From assembly GCF_000219605.1 (NCBI RefSeq), contig NC_015740.1:2480001-2544000 (forward strand): DNA of 64,000 nucleotides. The letters are read 5' to 3'. Of the stretch, positions 1-7,723 are shown in pieces. The DNA is from Stutzerimonas stutzeri (lineage in GTDB: Bacteria; Pseudomonadota; Gammaproteobacteria; Pseudomonadales; Pseudomonadaceae). Made by a program: the position numbers and the translations under genes. The notes beneath the pieces are model-generated. The model made no database searches. It was not told the origin of the DNA and worked only from the letters and a program-made list of their open reading frames with translations. Position 1 is the first letter of the stretch, and every line of letters begins with the position of its first letter.

Positions 1-46
1 CATAACCAATCTTGCGCACCGCGCCACCGGAAAAAGGCCATCAAGC

Positions 47-1264
47 ATGACCGACCCTCTCTCGCCGCCCCGACACGATGCACTCACCTGGGTCGCCGGC
101 AGCGATGCACCGGAAAAGAGCTCGATCAACCTCGGCTTTCTGCCGCTCACCGATGCCGCCTCGCTGATCGTCGCCGCCACCCAGGGTTTCGCCCAGCCGT
201 TCGGACTGACGCTCAACCTGCAGCGGCAGAACTCCTGGTCGGCCCTGCGCGACAAGCTGATCGGCGGCGAGCTGGACGCGGCCCACGGGCTGTACGGCCT
301 GATCTATGCGGTGCATCTGGGCATCGGCGGCAGCCCGGCAGTGGACATGGCCGTGCTCATGGGCCTGGCGCAGAACGGCCAGAGCATCAACCTGTCCGCC
401 CCGTTGAAGGCGGCAGGCGTGACCGATGCCGAGGCACTGCGCGCCAGCGTGCGCCATAGCGGTGCACGCCTGACCCTGGCACATACCTTCCCCACCGGCA
501 CCCACGCGCTCTGGCTCTATTACTGGCTCGCCGCCCATGGCATCGATCCGCTGCGGGACGTGAAGACGCTCGTGCTGCCGCCTTCGCAGATGGTGGCGCA
601 CCTGCGCGCCGGTCGCATCGATGGCTTCTGCGCCGGCGAACCCTGGGGAGCACAGGCCATTACCGAAGGCGTCGGCTTCACCCTGGCGACCAGCCAGTCG
701 ATCTGGCCTGACCACCCGGAAAAGGTGCTCGGCTGCACCCACGCGTTCGTCGAGGAATACCCCAACACCGCCCGAGCACTGGTCATGGCCGTGCTGGAGG
801 CGAGCCGCTTCATCGACCAGAGCCAGGAGAATCGCCGCAGCACCGCACAGCTGATCGCCGGGCGTGACTACGTCGATGCACCGCTGGCGGCCATCGAGTC
901 ACGCTTTCTCGGCCTCTACCAGGATGGTCTCGGCAATGCCTGGCAGGACGAGCATCCGCTGCGCTTCTTCGGTGAGGGGGCGGCGAACCTGCCCTATCTC
1001 TCCGACGGCCTCTGGTTCATGACCCAGCTGCGCCGCTGGGGCCTGCTGCGCGAAGACCCGGACTACCTGCAGGTGGCCAACCAGGTGCAGCAGATCGAAC
1101 TGTATCGCCAGGCCGCCGGCGCGCTGGGCATCGCCCTGCCTGACACAGCCATGCGCAGCGCCACGCTGATGGATGGCAAACACTGGGACGGCAGCGACCC
1201 GGCCACCTATGCCCGCAGTTTCGCGCTGCATTCCATGGCGAGCCCTGCCATGGCTGCGCTTTGA
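47..1264 (+). CDS. nasS: NasS, nitrate-sensing periplasmic-binding-like regulator
   Basis: 405 residues related to the nitrate/bicarbonate-binding NrtA/CmpA family, but with no signal peptide or lipobox, so it should be cytoplasmic. Recognisable stretches are FLPLTDAASLIVAATQGF near residue 31 and PTGTHALWLYYWLAAHGIDP near residue 150. In the family NasS binds NasT when nitrate is absent and releases it when nitrate or nitrite binds. It lies 13 bp upstream of nasT on the same strand, the standard nasST pair, and heads a nitrate assimilation region. The start is the ATG at 47. The upstream region is almost entirely outside the window, so its promoter cannot be judged. Confidence 0.93.
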   Translation: MTDPLSPPRHDALTWVAGSDAPEKSSINLGFLPLTDAASLIVAATQGFAQPFGLTLNLQRQNSWSALRDKLIGGELDAAHGLYGLIYAVHLGIGGSPAVDMAVLMGLAQNGQSINLSAPLKAAGVTDAEALRASVRHSGARLTLAHTFPTGTHALWLYYWLAAHGIDPLRDVKTLVLPPSQMVAHLRAGRIDGFCAGEPWGAQAITEGVGFTLATSQSIWPDHPEKVLGCTHAFVEEYPNTARALVMAVLEASRFIDQSQENRRSTAQLIAGRDYVDAPLAAIESRFLGLYQDGLGNAWQDEHPLRFFGEGAANLPYLSDGLWFMTQLRRWGLLREDPDYLQVANQVQQIELYRQAAGALGIALPDTAMRSATLMDGKHWDGSDPATYARSFALHSMASPAMAAL

Positions 1265-1277
1265 GAAGGACTCCGGC

Positions 1278-1856
1278 ATGCTGCGTATCCTCCTGATCGA
1301 CGACACCCCGCGGAAGATCGGCCGCCTGAAGAGTGCGCTGATCGAAGCCGGCTTCGAGGTCATCGACGAATCCGGCCTGACCATCGACCTGCCCGAGCGG
1401 GTCGAGGCGATCCGTCCCGACGTGGTGCTGATCGACACCGACTCACCCGGCCGCGATGTGCTCGAGCAGGTGGTGCTGGTCAGCCGCGATCAGCCACGCC
1501 CCATCGTCATGTTCACCGATGACAGCGACCCGGACGCCATGCGTCAGGCCATTCGCGCCGGGGTCAGTGCCTATATCGTCGAAGGCATCCAGGCCCAGCG
1601 CCTCAAGCCGATCCTCGACGTGGCAATGGCCCGCTTCGAAAGCGACCAGGCAATACGTGCGCAACTGCAGGCCCGGGAGCAGCAGCTGGCCGAACGCAAG
1701 CGCATCGAGCTGGCCAAGGGCATGCTGATGAAGATGCGAAACTGCAAGGAAGAAGAGGCCTACACCCTGATGCGCCGCCAGGCGATGAGCCGGCAGCAGA
1801 AGCTGATCCAGGTCGCCGAGCAGATCATCGCGATGAACGAGTTGCTCGGCGAATGA
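1278..1856 (+). CDS. nasT: NasT, ANTAR-domain antiterminator of nitrate assimilation
   Basis: 192 residues if started at the ATG at 1278, which follows AGAAGGA by a few bases; the reading frame stays open further upstream inside nasS. The N-terminal half is receiver-like (MLRILLIDDTP at the start, LIDTD with an acidic residue near position 53). The C-terminal 60 residues form an ANTAR RNA-binding domain (ERKRIELAKGMLM, then EEAYTLMRRQAM). ANTAR proteins bind paired or single hexaloop hairpins in leader RNA and prevent termination. Three candidate target leaders lie downstream, at 2033-2110, 4617-4695 and 8372-8466, each before a nitrate-related unit. Activity is expected to be set by release from NasS, not by phosphorylation. 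Confidence 0.94.
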   Translation: MLRILLIDDTPRKIGRLKSALIEAGFEVIDESGLTIDLPERVEAIRPDVVLIDTDSPGRDVLEQVVLVSRDQPRPIVMFTDDSDPDAMRQAIRAGVSAYIVEGIQAQRLKPILDVAMARFESDQAIRAQLQAREQQLAERKRIELAKGMLMKMRNCKEEEAYTLMRRQAMSRQQKLIQVAEQIIAMNELLGE

Positions 1857-2004
1857 CCGCGCCCGGTCACGGTGCGCCAGGCAAGCTACTGCACCAGCGG
1901 CGGGCAGGCGCTACAGCGAATCATCGTGCGCCACCGCTGCCGAGAAACGCCGCTGCGCCCCGACCTAGTGGCATCGCACTGGCCGGCGAGCGTCAAGCGC
2001 GGAA

Positions 2005-2021
2005 CTGGCAAGCCGCTTGCT
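2005..2021 (+). promoter_or_regulatory. sigma-54-type promoter of the NIT-like gene
   Basis: CTGGCAAGCCGCTTGCT matches the -24/-12 consensus TGGCAC-N5-TTGCW. GG is at 2007-2008 and GC at 2019-2020, exactly 12 bp apart. The predicted transcript would start near 2032, just at the base of the ANTAR-type hairpin. RpoN control fits nitrogen regulation. Identified by pattern only. Confidence 0.7.
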
Positions 2022-2032
2022 TGGCTGGATAG

Positions 2033-2055
2033 GCCGAACCAACGAAGGTGTCGGC
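2033..2055 (+). promoter_or_regulatory. ANTAR-type leader hairpin, NIT-like gene
   Basis: Stem 2033-2040 pairs with 2047-2055 with one bulged G, closing a six-base loop AACGAA (2041-2046). The loop has A at position 1 and G at position 4, the signature of ANTAR target hairpins. It stands just upstream of a terminator. Only one such hairpin fits between the predicted transcript start and the terminator. Confidence 0.7.
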
Positions 2056-2061
2056 ACAGAC

Positions 2062-2109
2062 AAAGGCGTCCTCGACAGCATGTACGCATGCGGTTCGGAC
2101 GCCTTTTTT
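2062..2109 (+). terminator. Leader attenuator terminator, NIT-like gene
   Basis: AAAGGCGTCC (2062-2071) pairs with GGACGCCTTT (2097-2106), with an inner GCATG/CATGC stem and a run of T at the 3' side. It precedes the ATG at 2147 by about 40 bases, so it can only act as a regulated attenuator. The block GACAAAGGCGTC is shared with the other two nas leaders. Confidence 0.85.
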
Positions 2110-2146
2110 GTTGCGCGCTTCGCGCCCAAGGCTGGGGAGCTTCAAG

Positions 2147-2845
2147 ATGACCATAACCGCGACCGTGGCGATCACCTGCGCCCTGCTGCTGCTCGGCCAT
2201 TACCTGAACCACATGGCCACTGCCAGCCACGCCCAGCGCGTGCGCGATCTGCGCGTACGGTCACTGCTGGAAGACCTGGAAATTCTGCGCCTGCTGCAAC
2301 AACACCGCGGCCTCGGCGCGCAGCACGAGGCCGCCGCCGTTGCACTGCGCGATGCCGTGGCCGCCAGTCTGACCCAGCGGCTGCAACAGCGCAGCGCTAT
2401 GCCCGATCCACACGCGGTCGCCGCTGACTGGGCGCAACTGCGCGGCACGCCGGCCGATTTCGATGGCCATAGCCGCCTGATCGATAGCCTGATCGCCGCC
2501 ATCGACGAGCGCGAGCCACTGGGTCAGGCCTGCCGTACGCTGGAGGATGTGGCGCGCCTGCGAGGTTTGTGTGTGCTTGCCTCGAACCAGGGCGGTTGCA
2601 CACCGGGCCTGCAAGCCCGCCTCATGTCTCTGTGCCGACGCCTCGGCAGTGACCCGGACGTGGAGCTGAAACGCCTGATCGGCAAACTGGAGCGCGGCGT
2701 GATCCACGCACAACAGCCGAGGCTCAGCCCGCCGCAGTGCTTCGCACTGATCACGCCGTTGATCGACGCGCGCCTGCGCTCGATCCAGCAACGTCTGCAG
2801 CATGACAGCCTGAAGGGGCTGCCAGCCGCGCATAAGCCGGGATGA
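2147..2845 (+). CDS. Membrane-anchored NIT-like (nitrate-sensing type) protein, no output domain
   Basis: 232 residues from the ATG at 2147; the frame is open upstream through the terminator, but the leader structure forces this start. Residues 3-21 form one membrane segment, so the rest probably lies in the periplasm. The sequence RLLQQHRGLGAQH (residues 48-60) resembles the LQxERGxSA signature of NIT domains, and VARLRGLCVLA (135-145) resembles the second conserved helix of that four-helix fold. Cysteines at 129, 142, 151, 163 and 198 are notable. No kinase, HAMP, chemotaxis or ANTAR domain follows, unlike known NIT proteins such as NasR. It has its own sigma-54-type promoter and NasT-type leader, so it should be made during nitrate assimilation. 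Function is unknown; a periplasmic nitrate/nitrite sensor or partner for a transporter or kinase is inference. Confidence 0.75.
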   Translation: MTITATVAITCALLLLGHYLNHMATASHAQRVRDLRVRSLLEDLEILRLLQQHRGLGAQHEAAAVALRDAVAASLTQRLQQRSAMPDPHAVAADWAQLRGTPADFDGHSRLIDSLIAAIDEREPLGQACRTLEDVARLRGLCVLASNQGGCTPGLQARLMSLCRRLGSDPDVELKRLIGKLERGVIHAQQPRLSPPQCFALITPLIDARLRSIQQRLQHDSLKGLPAAHKPG

Positions 2846-3050
2846 TGGAATCATGGCCACGCTGTTCGGCAACCGTGGCGGTGGCCGTGGAACCGGCCCA
2901 GGCCATGAGCGGTGGTCTTCTGTAAAACGGCCTTGTCCATGAAGTACCGCCTTTAGCTGGTCCATTCGCAGTCAATACCGCTCCCGCGCCTGCCCCGGGC
3001 AAGTGACGCAGCGCTAGAATGCCCTCCTTCATTCGACGACCGAGCACCTC

Positions 3051-3494
3051 ATGGCGCGCCTCAACCTTCAGTTTCCGGAAGACCAGTACTGCTTTTCCAC
3101 CCAACTCACCGTGCGGATCACCGATATCAACGCAGCCAACCATCTGGCCAACGACTCGATGATTTCGATGATCTCCGAAGCGCGGGCGCGCTTTCTGTTC
3201 GCCTACGGGGTGCCGGAGACGCGCCAGGACGGCAGCGGCATCATCGTCACCGACCTTGCCACCACCTACAAGGCCGAAGCCCACGCCCGCGATGCGCTGC
3301 TGTTCGAGGTCGGCGTGATGGATTTCAACAAGTACGGCGGGGACATCATCTTCCGCATCACCCGGCCGGCCGACGGCGTGCTGATCGCCATGGCCAAGTC
3401 CGGCTTCGTGTTCTACGACTATGGGCAGGCGCGGGTGGTAGCGATGCCCGAGGCATTCGCCGCCAAGTTTCCACGGGTCAACCGGATCGACTAG
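3051..3494 (+). CDS. Hotdog-fold thioesterase-like protein
   Basis: 147 residues typical of the 4-hydroxybenzoyl-CoA thioesterase/YbgC hotdog superfamily. It shows the internal helix region TDINAANHLANDSMISMISE, where a catalytic acidic residue usually lies, followed by the antiparallel strands ending in GFVFYDYGQARVV. Predicted to hydrolyse an acyl-CoA thioester in the cytoplasm; the substrate cannot be told. A -10-like TAGAAT lies about 35 bases upstream of the ATG. The gene converges on pfkB, and the palindrome CTAG at 3491-3494 supplies the stop codons of both. It sits between the NIT-like gene and nasA but has no nitrate-type leader, so it is probably unrelated to nitrate use. Confidence 0.75.
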   Translation: MARLNLQFPEDQYCFSTQLTVRITDINAANHLANDSMISMISEARARFLFAYGVPETRQDGSGIIVTDLATTYKAEAHARDALLFEVGVMDFNKYGGDIIFRITRPADGVLIAMAKSGFVFYDYGQARVVAMPEAFAAKFPRVNRID

Positions 3495-4426
3495 GCGCGC
3501 TCCAGCGCCTCGAGCAAGCGCTGCACATCCTCGCGATGGCACAGCTCGGTGCCCGGCCGCATCACCGTCGCGGCACCGGCCGCGATGCCCTGGCGCACCG
3601 CCGCGTCTACCGAACGCCCATCCGCCAGTGCCTGCACGATGGCACCCAACATGCTGTCGCCCGCTCCCACTGCGCTGACCACCGGCACCTGCGGCGAGCG
3701 CAGGCGCTCCAGCCGTTCGCCATAGGCATACAGCGCACCCTCGGCCCCCAGAGACAGTACGACGATCTCGGCGCGGCCCCGGGCGATCAGGCTGCGCAAG
3801 GCCTCTTGCTGCTCGGCCTCGCTGGTCACGGCGCCGCCCATCAGGGTGGAAAGCTCCTCGAGACTGGGCTTCATCAGGTACACACCGCCATGCCGGGCCG
3901 CATGGCATAGCGGCTCACCGGAGAGGTCGACCACCAGCCGGGCACCGAGCCGCAGGGTCAGGGCGCGCAGGTCATCGAAGAAGGCCAGGTCCGTGCCGGG
4001 CGGAAAGCTGCCGCTCAGCACGACATATTCTGGCGCCGGACGCAGCGCCGCCAGCGTCTGCAGGCAGCGCTCCAGCTCCTGCGCCGACAGCACCGGACCA
4101 GGTAGCACGAAGCGGTACTGCAGGCCCGATTGCAGCTCATCGACGGTGAAACTCTCCCGCGTATCGCCGACGATGGGCACGGGGCGATGCACCAGTCCGA
4201 GTTCGTCGAGCGAACGCCGCAGCAGATCGCCGAACGGACCACCCGCTGGGTACACGGCGACTGCCTTGCCACCGAGGGTCTTTACCACCCGGGCCACGTT
4301 GATGCCGCCACCGCCAGGATCGTGGCGAGGCGCCGAACAGCGCAGCTTCTGGGTATCGGTGACCCGGGCGGTACTGACGGAAAGGTCCATCGCCGGGTTG
4401 AGGGTCAGGGTCGCAATCAGGGGCAT
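3491..4426 (-). CDS. pfkB: 6-phosphofructokinase II-like PfkB sugar kinase
   Basis: 311 residues of the ribokinase/PfkB family, aligning along its length with Escherichia coli PfkB: TLTLNPAMDLS at the start, PGGGGINVARVVKTLGG near residue 37, the YRFVLPGP segment, and the C-terminal GAGDSMLGA with the catalytic aspartate. It is predicted to phosphorylate fructose 6-phosphate at C1 with ATP. A 1-phosphofructokinase or tagatose kinase role is the alternative, but no fru transport genes are adjacent. Most pseudomonads lack a phosphofructokinase and use Entner-Doudoroff enzymes, so this gene is of interest. It is monocistronic, on the minus strand, and back to back with the nasA leader. Confidence 0.85.
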   Translation of the reverse strand: MPLIATLTLNPAMDLSVSTARVTDTQKLRCSAPRHDPGGGGINVARVVKTLGGKAVAVYPAGGPFGDLLRRSLDELGLVHRPVPIVGDTRESFTVDELQSGLQYRFVLPGPVLSAQELERCLQTLAALRPAPEYVVLSGSFPPGTDLAFFDDLRALTLRLGARLVVDLSGEPLCHAARHGGVYLMKPSLEELSTLMGGAVTSEAEQQEALRSLIARGRAEIVVLSLGAEGALYAYGERLERLRSPQVPVVSAVGAGDSMLGAIVQALADGRSVDAAVRQGIAAGAATVMRPGTELCHREDVQRLLEALERA

Positions 4427-4587
4427 CGCTCGCTCCTTGGCAAGTGCTGCCCAAGCCTACCAGCAACCGCGGCGACTGCACCGCCCTGCCCCGATTTGGC
4501 CCACCGCTGCGCACTCGTTGTGCAGCTGCCGCACCGCCACGTGCAACTGGACCGCCGGGAGCCACGCGCGACGGGCCTTCGCGATGG

Positions 4588-4604
4588 CTGGCACGCTAGA
4601 TGCT
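4588..4604 (+). promoter_or_regulatory. sigma-54-type promoter of nasA
   Basis: CTGGCACGCTAGATGCT fits the -24/-12 consensus, with GG at 4590-4591 and GC at 4602-4603, 12 bp apart. The predicted start near 4615 is directly before the leader hairpin. It lies in the 349-bp gap between pfkB and nasA. Confidence 0.75.
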
Positions 4605-4616
4605 TTGTTCTGGCAC

Positions 4617-4636
4617 GCAGGCCAACGGCGGTCTGC
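4617..4636 (+). promoter_or_regulatory. ANTAR-type leader hairpin, nasA
   Basis: Seven base pairs (4617-4623 with 4630-4636, one G-U) close the hexaloop AACGGC (4624-4629), with A at position 1 and G at position 4. The terminator begins 10 bases downstream. As at 2033, only one hairpin of this type is evident. Confidence 0.75.
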
Positions 4637-4645
4637 CCATACGAC

Positions 4646-4695
4646 AAAGGCGTCGCAACATTCCTGCTCCGGCAGGCGTGCTGCGGCGCCTTTTT
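4646..4695 (+). terminator. Leader attenuator terminator, nasA
   Basis: AAAGGCGTCGCAACA (4646-4660) pairs with TGCTGCGGCGCCTTT with one mismatch, an inner CCTGC/GCAGG stem extends it, and TTTTT follows. It lies 80 bases before the nasA start codon. Termination here is expected unless NasT binds the hairpin at 4617-4636. Confidence 0.85.
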
Positions 4696-4775
4696 GTTTT
4701 CCGCCTCGCCGATGGGGCGGATCGAGCAGCCCTGGCGGCCAACGCCGCGCCACGTAACGCCCTGGAGTCGATCCA

Positions 4776-5987
4776 ATGAGCACAAGTTTCTGGAAAGCCG
4801 GCCACGCGCCTACCCTGTTTGCCTCCTTTCTCTATTTCGACCTGAGCTTCATGGTCTGGTACGTGCTCGGCCCGCTCGGCGTGCAGATCGCCGCCGACCT
4901 GGGTCTGACCACCCAGCAACGCGCGTTCATGGTGGCGACGCCGATCCTCGCCGGCGCCGTGCTACGACTGGCGCTTGGCATCCTCGCCGACCGCACCTCA
5001 CCGAAGACCGCCGGGCTGTTCGGCCAGAGCGTGGTCATCGTTGCCCTGCTGGTGGCCTGGTTGCACGGCATCAACATCTATGAGCAGGCGCTGCTGCTCG
5101 GCCTGTTCCTCGGCATGGCTGGCGCCTCCTTCGCCGTGGCGCTACCGCTGGCCTCGCAGTGGTATCCGGCGGAACATCAGGGCAAGGCCATGGGCATCGC
5201 CGGCGCGGGCAACTCCGGCACCGTGCTGGCGGCGCTGTTCGCCCCGGTACTGGCGGCGATCTTCGGCTGGAACAATGTGTTCGGCCTGGCCCTGATCCCG
5301 CTGGTACTCACCCTCATCATCTTCGCCAGCGTGGCGAAGAACGCGCCCAACCGCCCGACACCCAAGTCGTTGGCCGACTACATGAAGGCACTGGGCGACC
5401 GCGACAGCTGGTGGTTCATGTTCTTCTACAGCGTGACCTTTGGCGGCTTCCTCGGCCTGGCCAGCACCCTGCCAGGCTATTTCCACGACCAGTACGCCTT
5501 CGACCCGGTCAAGGCCGGCTATTACACCGCCGCCTGCGTGTTCGCCGGCAGCCTGCTGCGCCCTCTCGGCGGTGCCCTGGCCGACCGCATCGGCGGCATT
5601 CGCGCGCTGCTGGTGATGTACACGGTCGCGGCCATCTGTATTGCCGCAGTCGGCTTCAACCTGCCCGGTTCCACGGCCGCGCTGGCGCTGTTCGTGGTCG
5701 CCATGCTTAGCCTGGGCGCCGGCAATGGTGCGGTGTTCCAGCTGGTGCCGCAGCGTTTCAACAAGGAAATCGGCGTGATGACCGGGCTGGTCGGCATGGC
5801 CGGCGGTATCGGTGGCTTCCTGCTCACCGCCGGGCTGGGCGCGGTCAAGCAGTCCACCGGCGATTACCAGCTCGGCCTCTGGCTGTTCGCCAGCCTCGGT
5901 GTGCTCGCCTGGTTCGGCCTGCATGGTGTCAAGCGTCGCTGGCGCACCACCTGGGGTTCGGCCGCCGTCACCGCCGCGCGGGTCTGA
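4776..5987 (+). CDS. nasA: NasA, NNP-family nitrate/nitrite MFS transporter
   Basis: 403 residues with about 12 membrane helices, of the nitrate/nitrite porter family in the inner membrane. The MFS loop motif LRLALGILADRTSP is near residue 64. The two glycine-rich nitrate signatures GAGNSGTVLAALFAPVLA (near 144) and GAGNGAVFQLVPQRF (near 312) are both present, so it should import nitrate. It has no fused NarK2 half. Preceded by the sigma-54-type promoter and NasT-type attenuator, and followed after 61 bp by the phosphatase/kinase gene, probably on the same transcript. Note that nasA is used for other genes in other genera; here it is the transporter. Confidence 0.93.
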   Translation: MSTSFWKAGHAPTLFASFLYFDLSFMVWYVLGPLGVQIAADLGLTTQQRAFMVATPILAGAVLRLALGILADRTSPKTAGLFGQSVVIVALLVAWLHGINIYEQALLLGLFLGMAGASFAVALPLASQWYPAEHQGKAMGIAGAGNSGTVLAALFAPVLAAIFGWNNVFGLALIPLVLTLIIFASVAKNAPNRPTPKSLADYMKALGDRDSWWFMFFYSVTFGGFLGLASTLPGYFHDQYAFDPVKAGYYTAACVFAGSLLRPLGGALADRIGGIRALLVMYTVAAICIAAVGFNLPGSTAALALFVVAMLSLGAGNGAVFQLVPQRFNKEIGVMTGLVGMAGGIGGFLLTAGLGAVKQSTGDYQLGLWLFASLGVLAWFGLHGVKRRWRTTWGSAAVTAARV

Positions 5988-6048
5988 TGCCGATGCCGCA
6001 GGGCGCGATTATTGCTGCGCCGCCGTACCGAGCCTTTCGAGAACGATC

Positions 6049-7722
6049 ATGCCCCTGCGATTGAGTTACGGCGAGGCCAGCGCCGCCGGCCCGCGGCCGG
6101 AAAACCAGGATGCGCTGCGCGTCGTCACGCCGGCCTCGGCGCTGGCCACCGGCAAGGGCTATCTGTTCGCGCTGGCCGACGGCGTCAGCCAGTGCGCCGA
6201 TGGCGGCCTCGCCGCGCGTGCGACGCTCCAGGCGCTGGCCTTCGACTACTACGCGACGCCGGAAACCTGGGCCGTCGCACAGTCGCTGGACCGTGTGCTG
6301 GTGGCGCACAACCGCTGGCTGCAGGCCAACGGCGGCAACCAGCCGCTGCTGACCACGCTCACAGCGCTGGTACTGCGCGGCCGACGCTTCACCCTGGCGC
6401 ATGTCGGCGACTGCCGCGCCTATCGCTGGAACGGCACCGAGCTGGAGCGACTCAGCGAAGACCACGTCTGGGAACAGTCGGGCATGCAGCATGTCCTCAA
6501 GCGTGCCCTGGGGCTGGATCAACACCTGGTGATGGACTACCTCGACGGCGAGCTGCAGGAAGGCGAAAGCTACCTGCTGCTGAGCGACGGGGTCTGGTCG
6601 TACGTCCCCGAGCGCGACATCGCGCATATCCTGCACGATCAACCCGACCTCGGTGCCGCCGCCCGGGCGCTGGTCAACCTGGCGCACCAGAGCGGCAGCC
6701 AGGACAACGCCAGCGCCCTGCTGCTACGGGTGGACGCGCTGCCCGAGGCGGTGCTCGCCGATACCCTGGCGCAGCTCGATCACTGGCCGCTGCCACCGAA
6801 GCTGCGCGCCGGGCAGACCTTCGAGGGCTGGCAGGTAACCGCGCTGCTGCATGAGTCGCGGCAGTCGCTGATCTACCGCGTACTGGATGGTCAGGGCCAA
6901 CCGTGGCTGTTGAAGACGCTGCCGCCCAGCCGGCAGGACGAGTTGGACGCCGGCCCCGCCCTGCTGCAGGAAGAGTGGTTCATGCGCCGCGTCGCCGGGC
7001 GGCACTTCGCCGAGCTGCATCCCCTGCCACAGCGCCAGCATCTCTATTACGTGCAGCGCGAGTACCCCGGTTGCACCCTGGCGCAACGCTTCGCAGAAGA
7101 AGGTCCGTTGCCACTTGCCGATCTATTGCAGATCGCCCCACGGCTGATCCGCGCGGTGGGCATGCTGCATCGGCGCAACATCCTGCACCGCGACATCAAG
7201 CCGGAAAACCTGCTGCTGGGCGAAGACGGCGAACTGCGTCTGCTGGATTTCGGCCTGGCGTTCTGTCCGGGATTGTCCCGCGACCTGCCCAACCACCTGC
7301 CGGGCACGCCCAGCTTCATAGCCCCGGAGGCCTTCGCCGGTGCCGAGCCAAGCCCCGCGCAAGACCTCTATGCAACTGGCGTGACGCTCTATTACCTGCT
7401 GACAGGGCACTACCCCTACGGCGAGATCGAGGCGTTTCAGCGTCCACGATTCGGCCAGCCGACGGCAGCCAGCCGCTATCGCCCCGACCTGCCGAGCTGG
7501 CTGGAGGAAAGCCTGAGCCGCGCGGTGGCGGTCGATCCACGCCAGCGCTTCGAAACCGCCGAGCAGTGGTTGCTGGAACTGGAACAGGGCGAACAGCGCA
7601 GCGCCAGTCTGCAACCCCGCCCGCTGCTCGAACGCGAGCCGCTGAAGGTCTGGCGCGGCATGGCGCTGCTGTCGCTGCTGCTCAACCTGTTGCTGGTCGT
7701 ACTGCTGATGAAGAGCGCCTGA
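6049..7722 (+). CDS. PP2C phosphatase-Ser/Thr protein kinase fusion with C-terminal membrane anchor
   Basis: 557 residues from the ATG at 6049; the frame is open further upstream inside nasA but with no homology there. Residues 1-235 are a PP2C phosphatase with metal-binding aspartates in RPENQDALRV, FALADGVSQCADGG, HVGDCRAYRW and LLLSDGVW. Residues from about 260 to 510 are a eukaryotic-type kinase, with HRDIKPENLL near 380, LLDFGLAF near 399 and GTPSFIAPEAF. The last 20 residues (ALLSLLLNLLLVVLLM) form a membrane segment, so both enzymes face the cytoplasm at the inner membrane. The same gene lies beside nasA in other pseudomonads. Its substrate is unknown; control of nitrate transport or reduction is suggested only by location. 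Both domains look catalytically intact. Confidence 0.9.
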   Translation: MPLRLSYGEASAAGPRPENQDALRVVTPASALATGKGYLFALADGVSQCADGGLAARATLQALAFDYYATPETWAVAQSLDRVLVAHNRWLQANGGNQPLLTTLTALVLRGRRFTLAHVGDCRAYRWNGTELERLSEDHVWEQSGMQHVLKRALGLDQHLVMDYLDGELQEGESYLLLSDGVWSYVPERDIAHILHDQPDLGAAARALVNLAHQSGSQDNASALLLRVDALPEAVLADTLAQLDHWPLPPKLRAGQTFEGWQVTALLHESRQSLIYRVLDGQGQPWLLKTLPPSRQDELDAGPALLQEEWFMRRVAGRHFAELHPLPQRQHLYYVQREYPGCTLAQRFAEEGPLPLADLLQIAPRLIRAVGMLHRRNILHRDIKPENLLLGEDGELRLLDFGLAFCPGLSRDLPNHLPGTPSFIAPEAFAGAEPSPAQDLYATGVTLYYLLTGHYPYGEIEAFQRPRFGQPTAASRYRPDLPSWLEESLSRAVAVDPRQRFETAEQWLLELEQGEQRSASLQPRPLLEREPLKVWRGMALLSLLLNLLLVVLLMKSA

Positions 7723-7723
7723 T

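Noticed and set aside
2870..2960. Imperfect inverted repeat (GCGGT...ACCGC) upstream of the thioesterase gene
   Set aside because: Pairing is short and interrupted with a long loop, no T tract; not convincing as terminator or operator.
5142..5924. Long minus-strand frame opposite nasA
   Set aside because: Shadow frame in high-GC DNA; Gln/Ala/Gly-rich and without motifs, while the plus strand encodes a clear MFS transporter.
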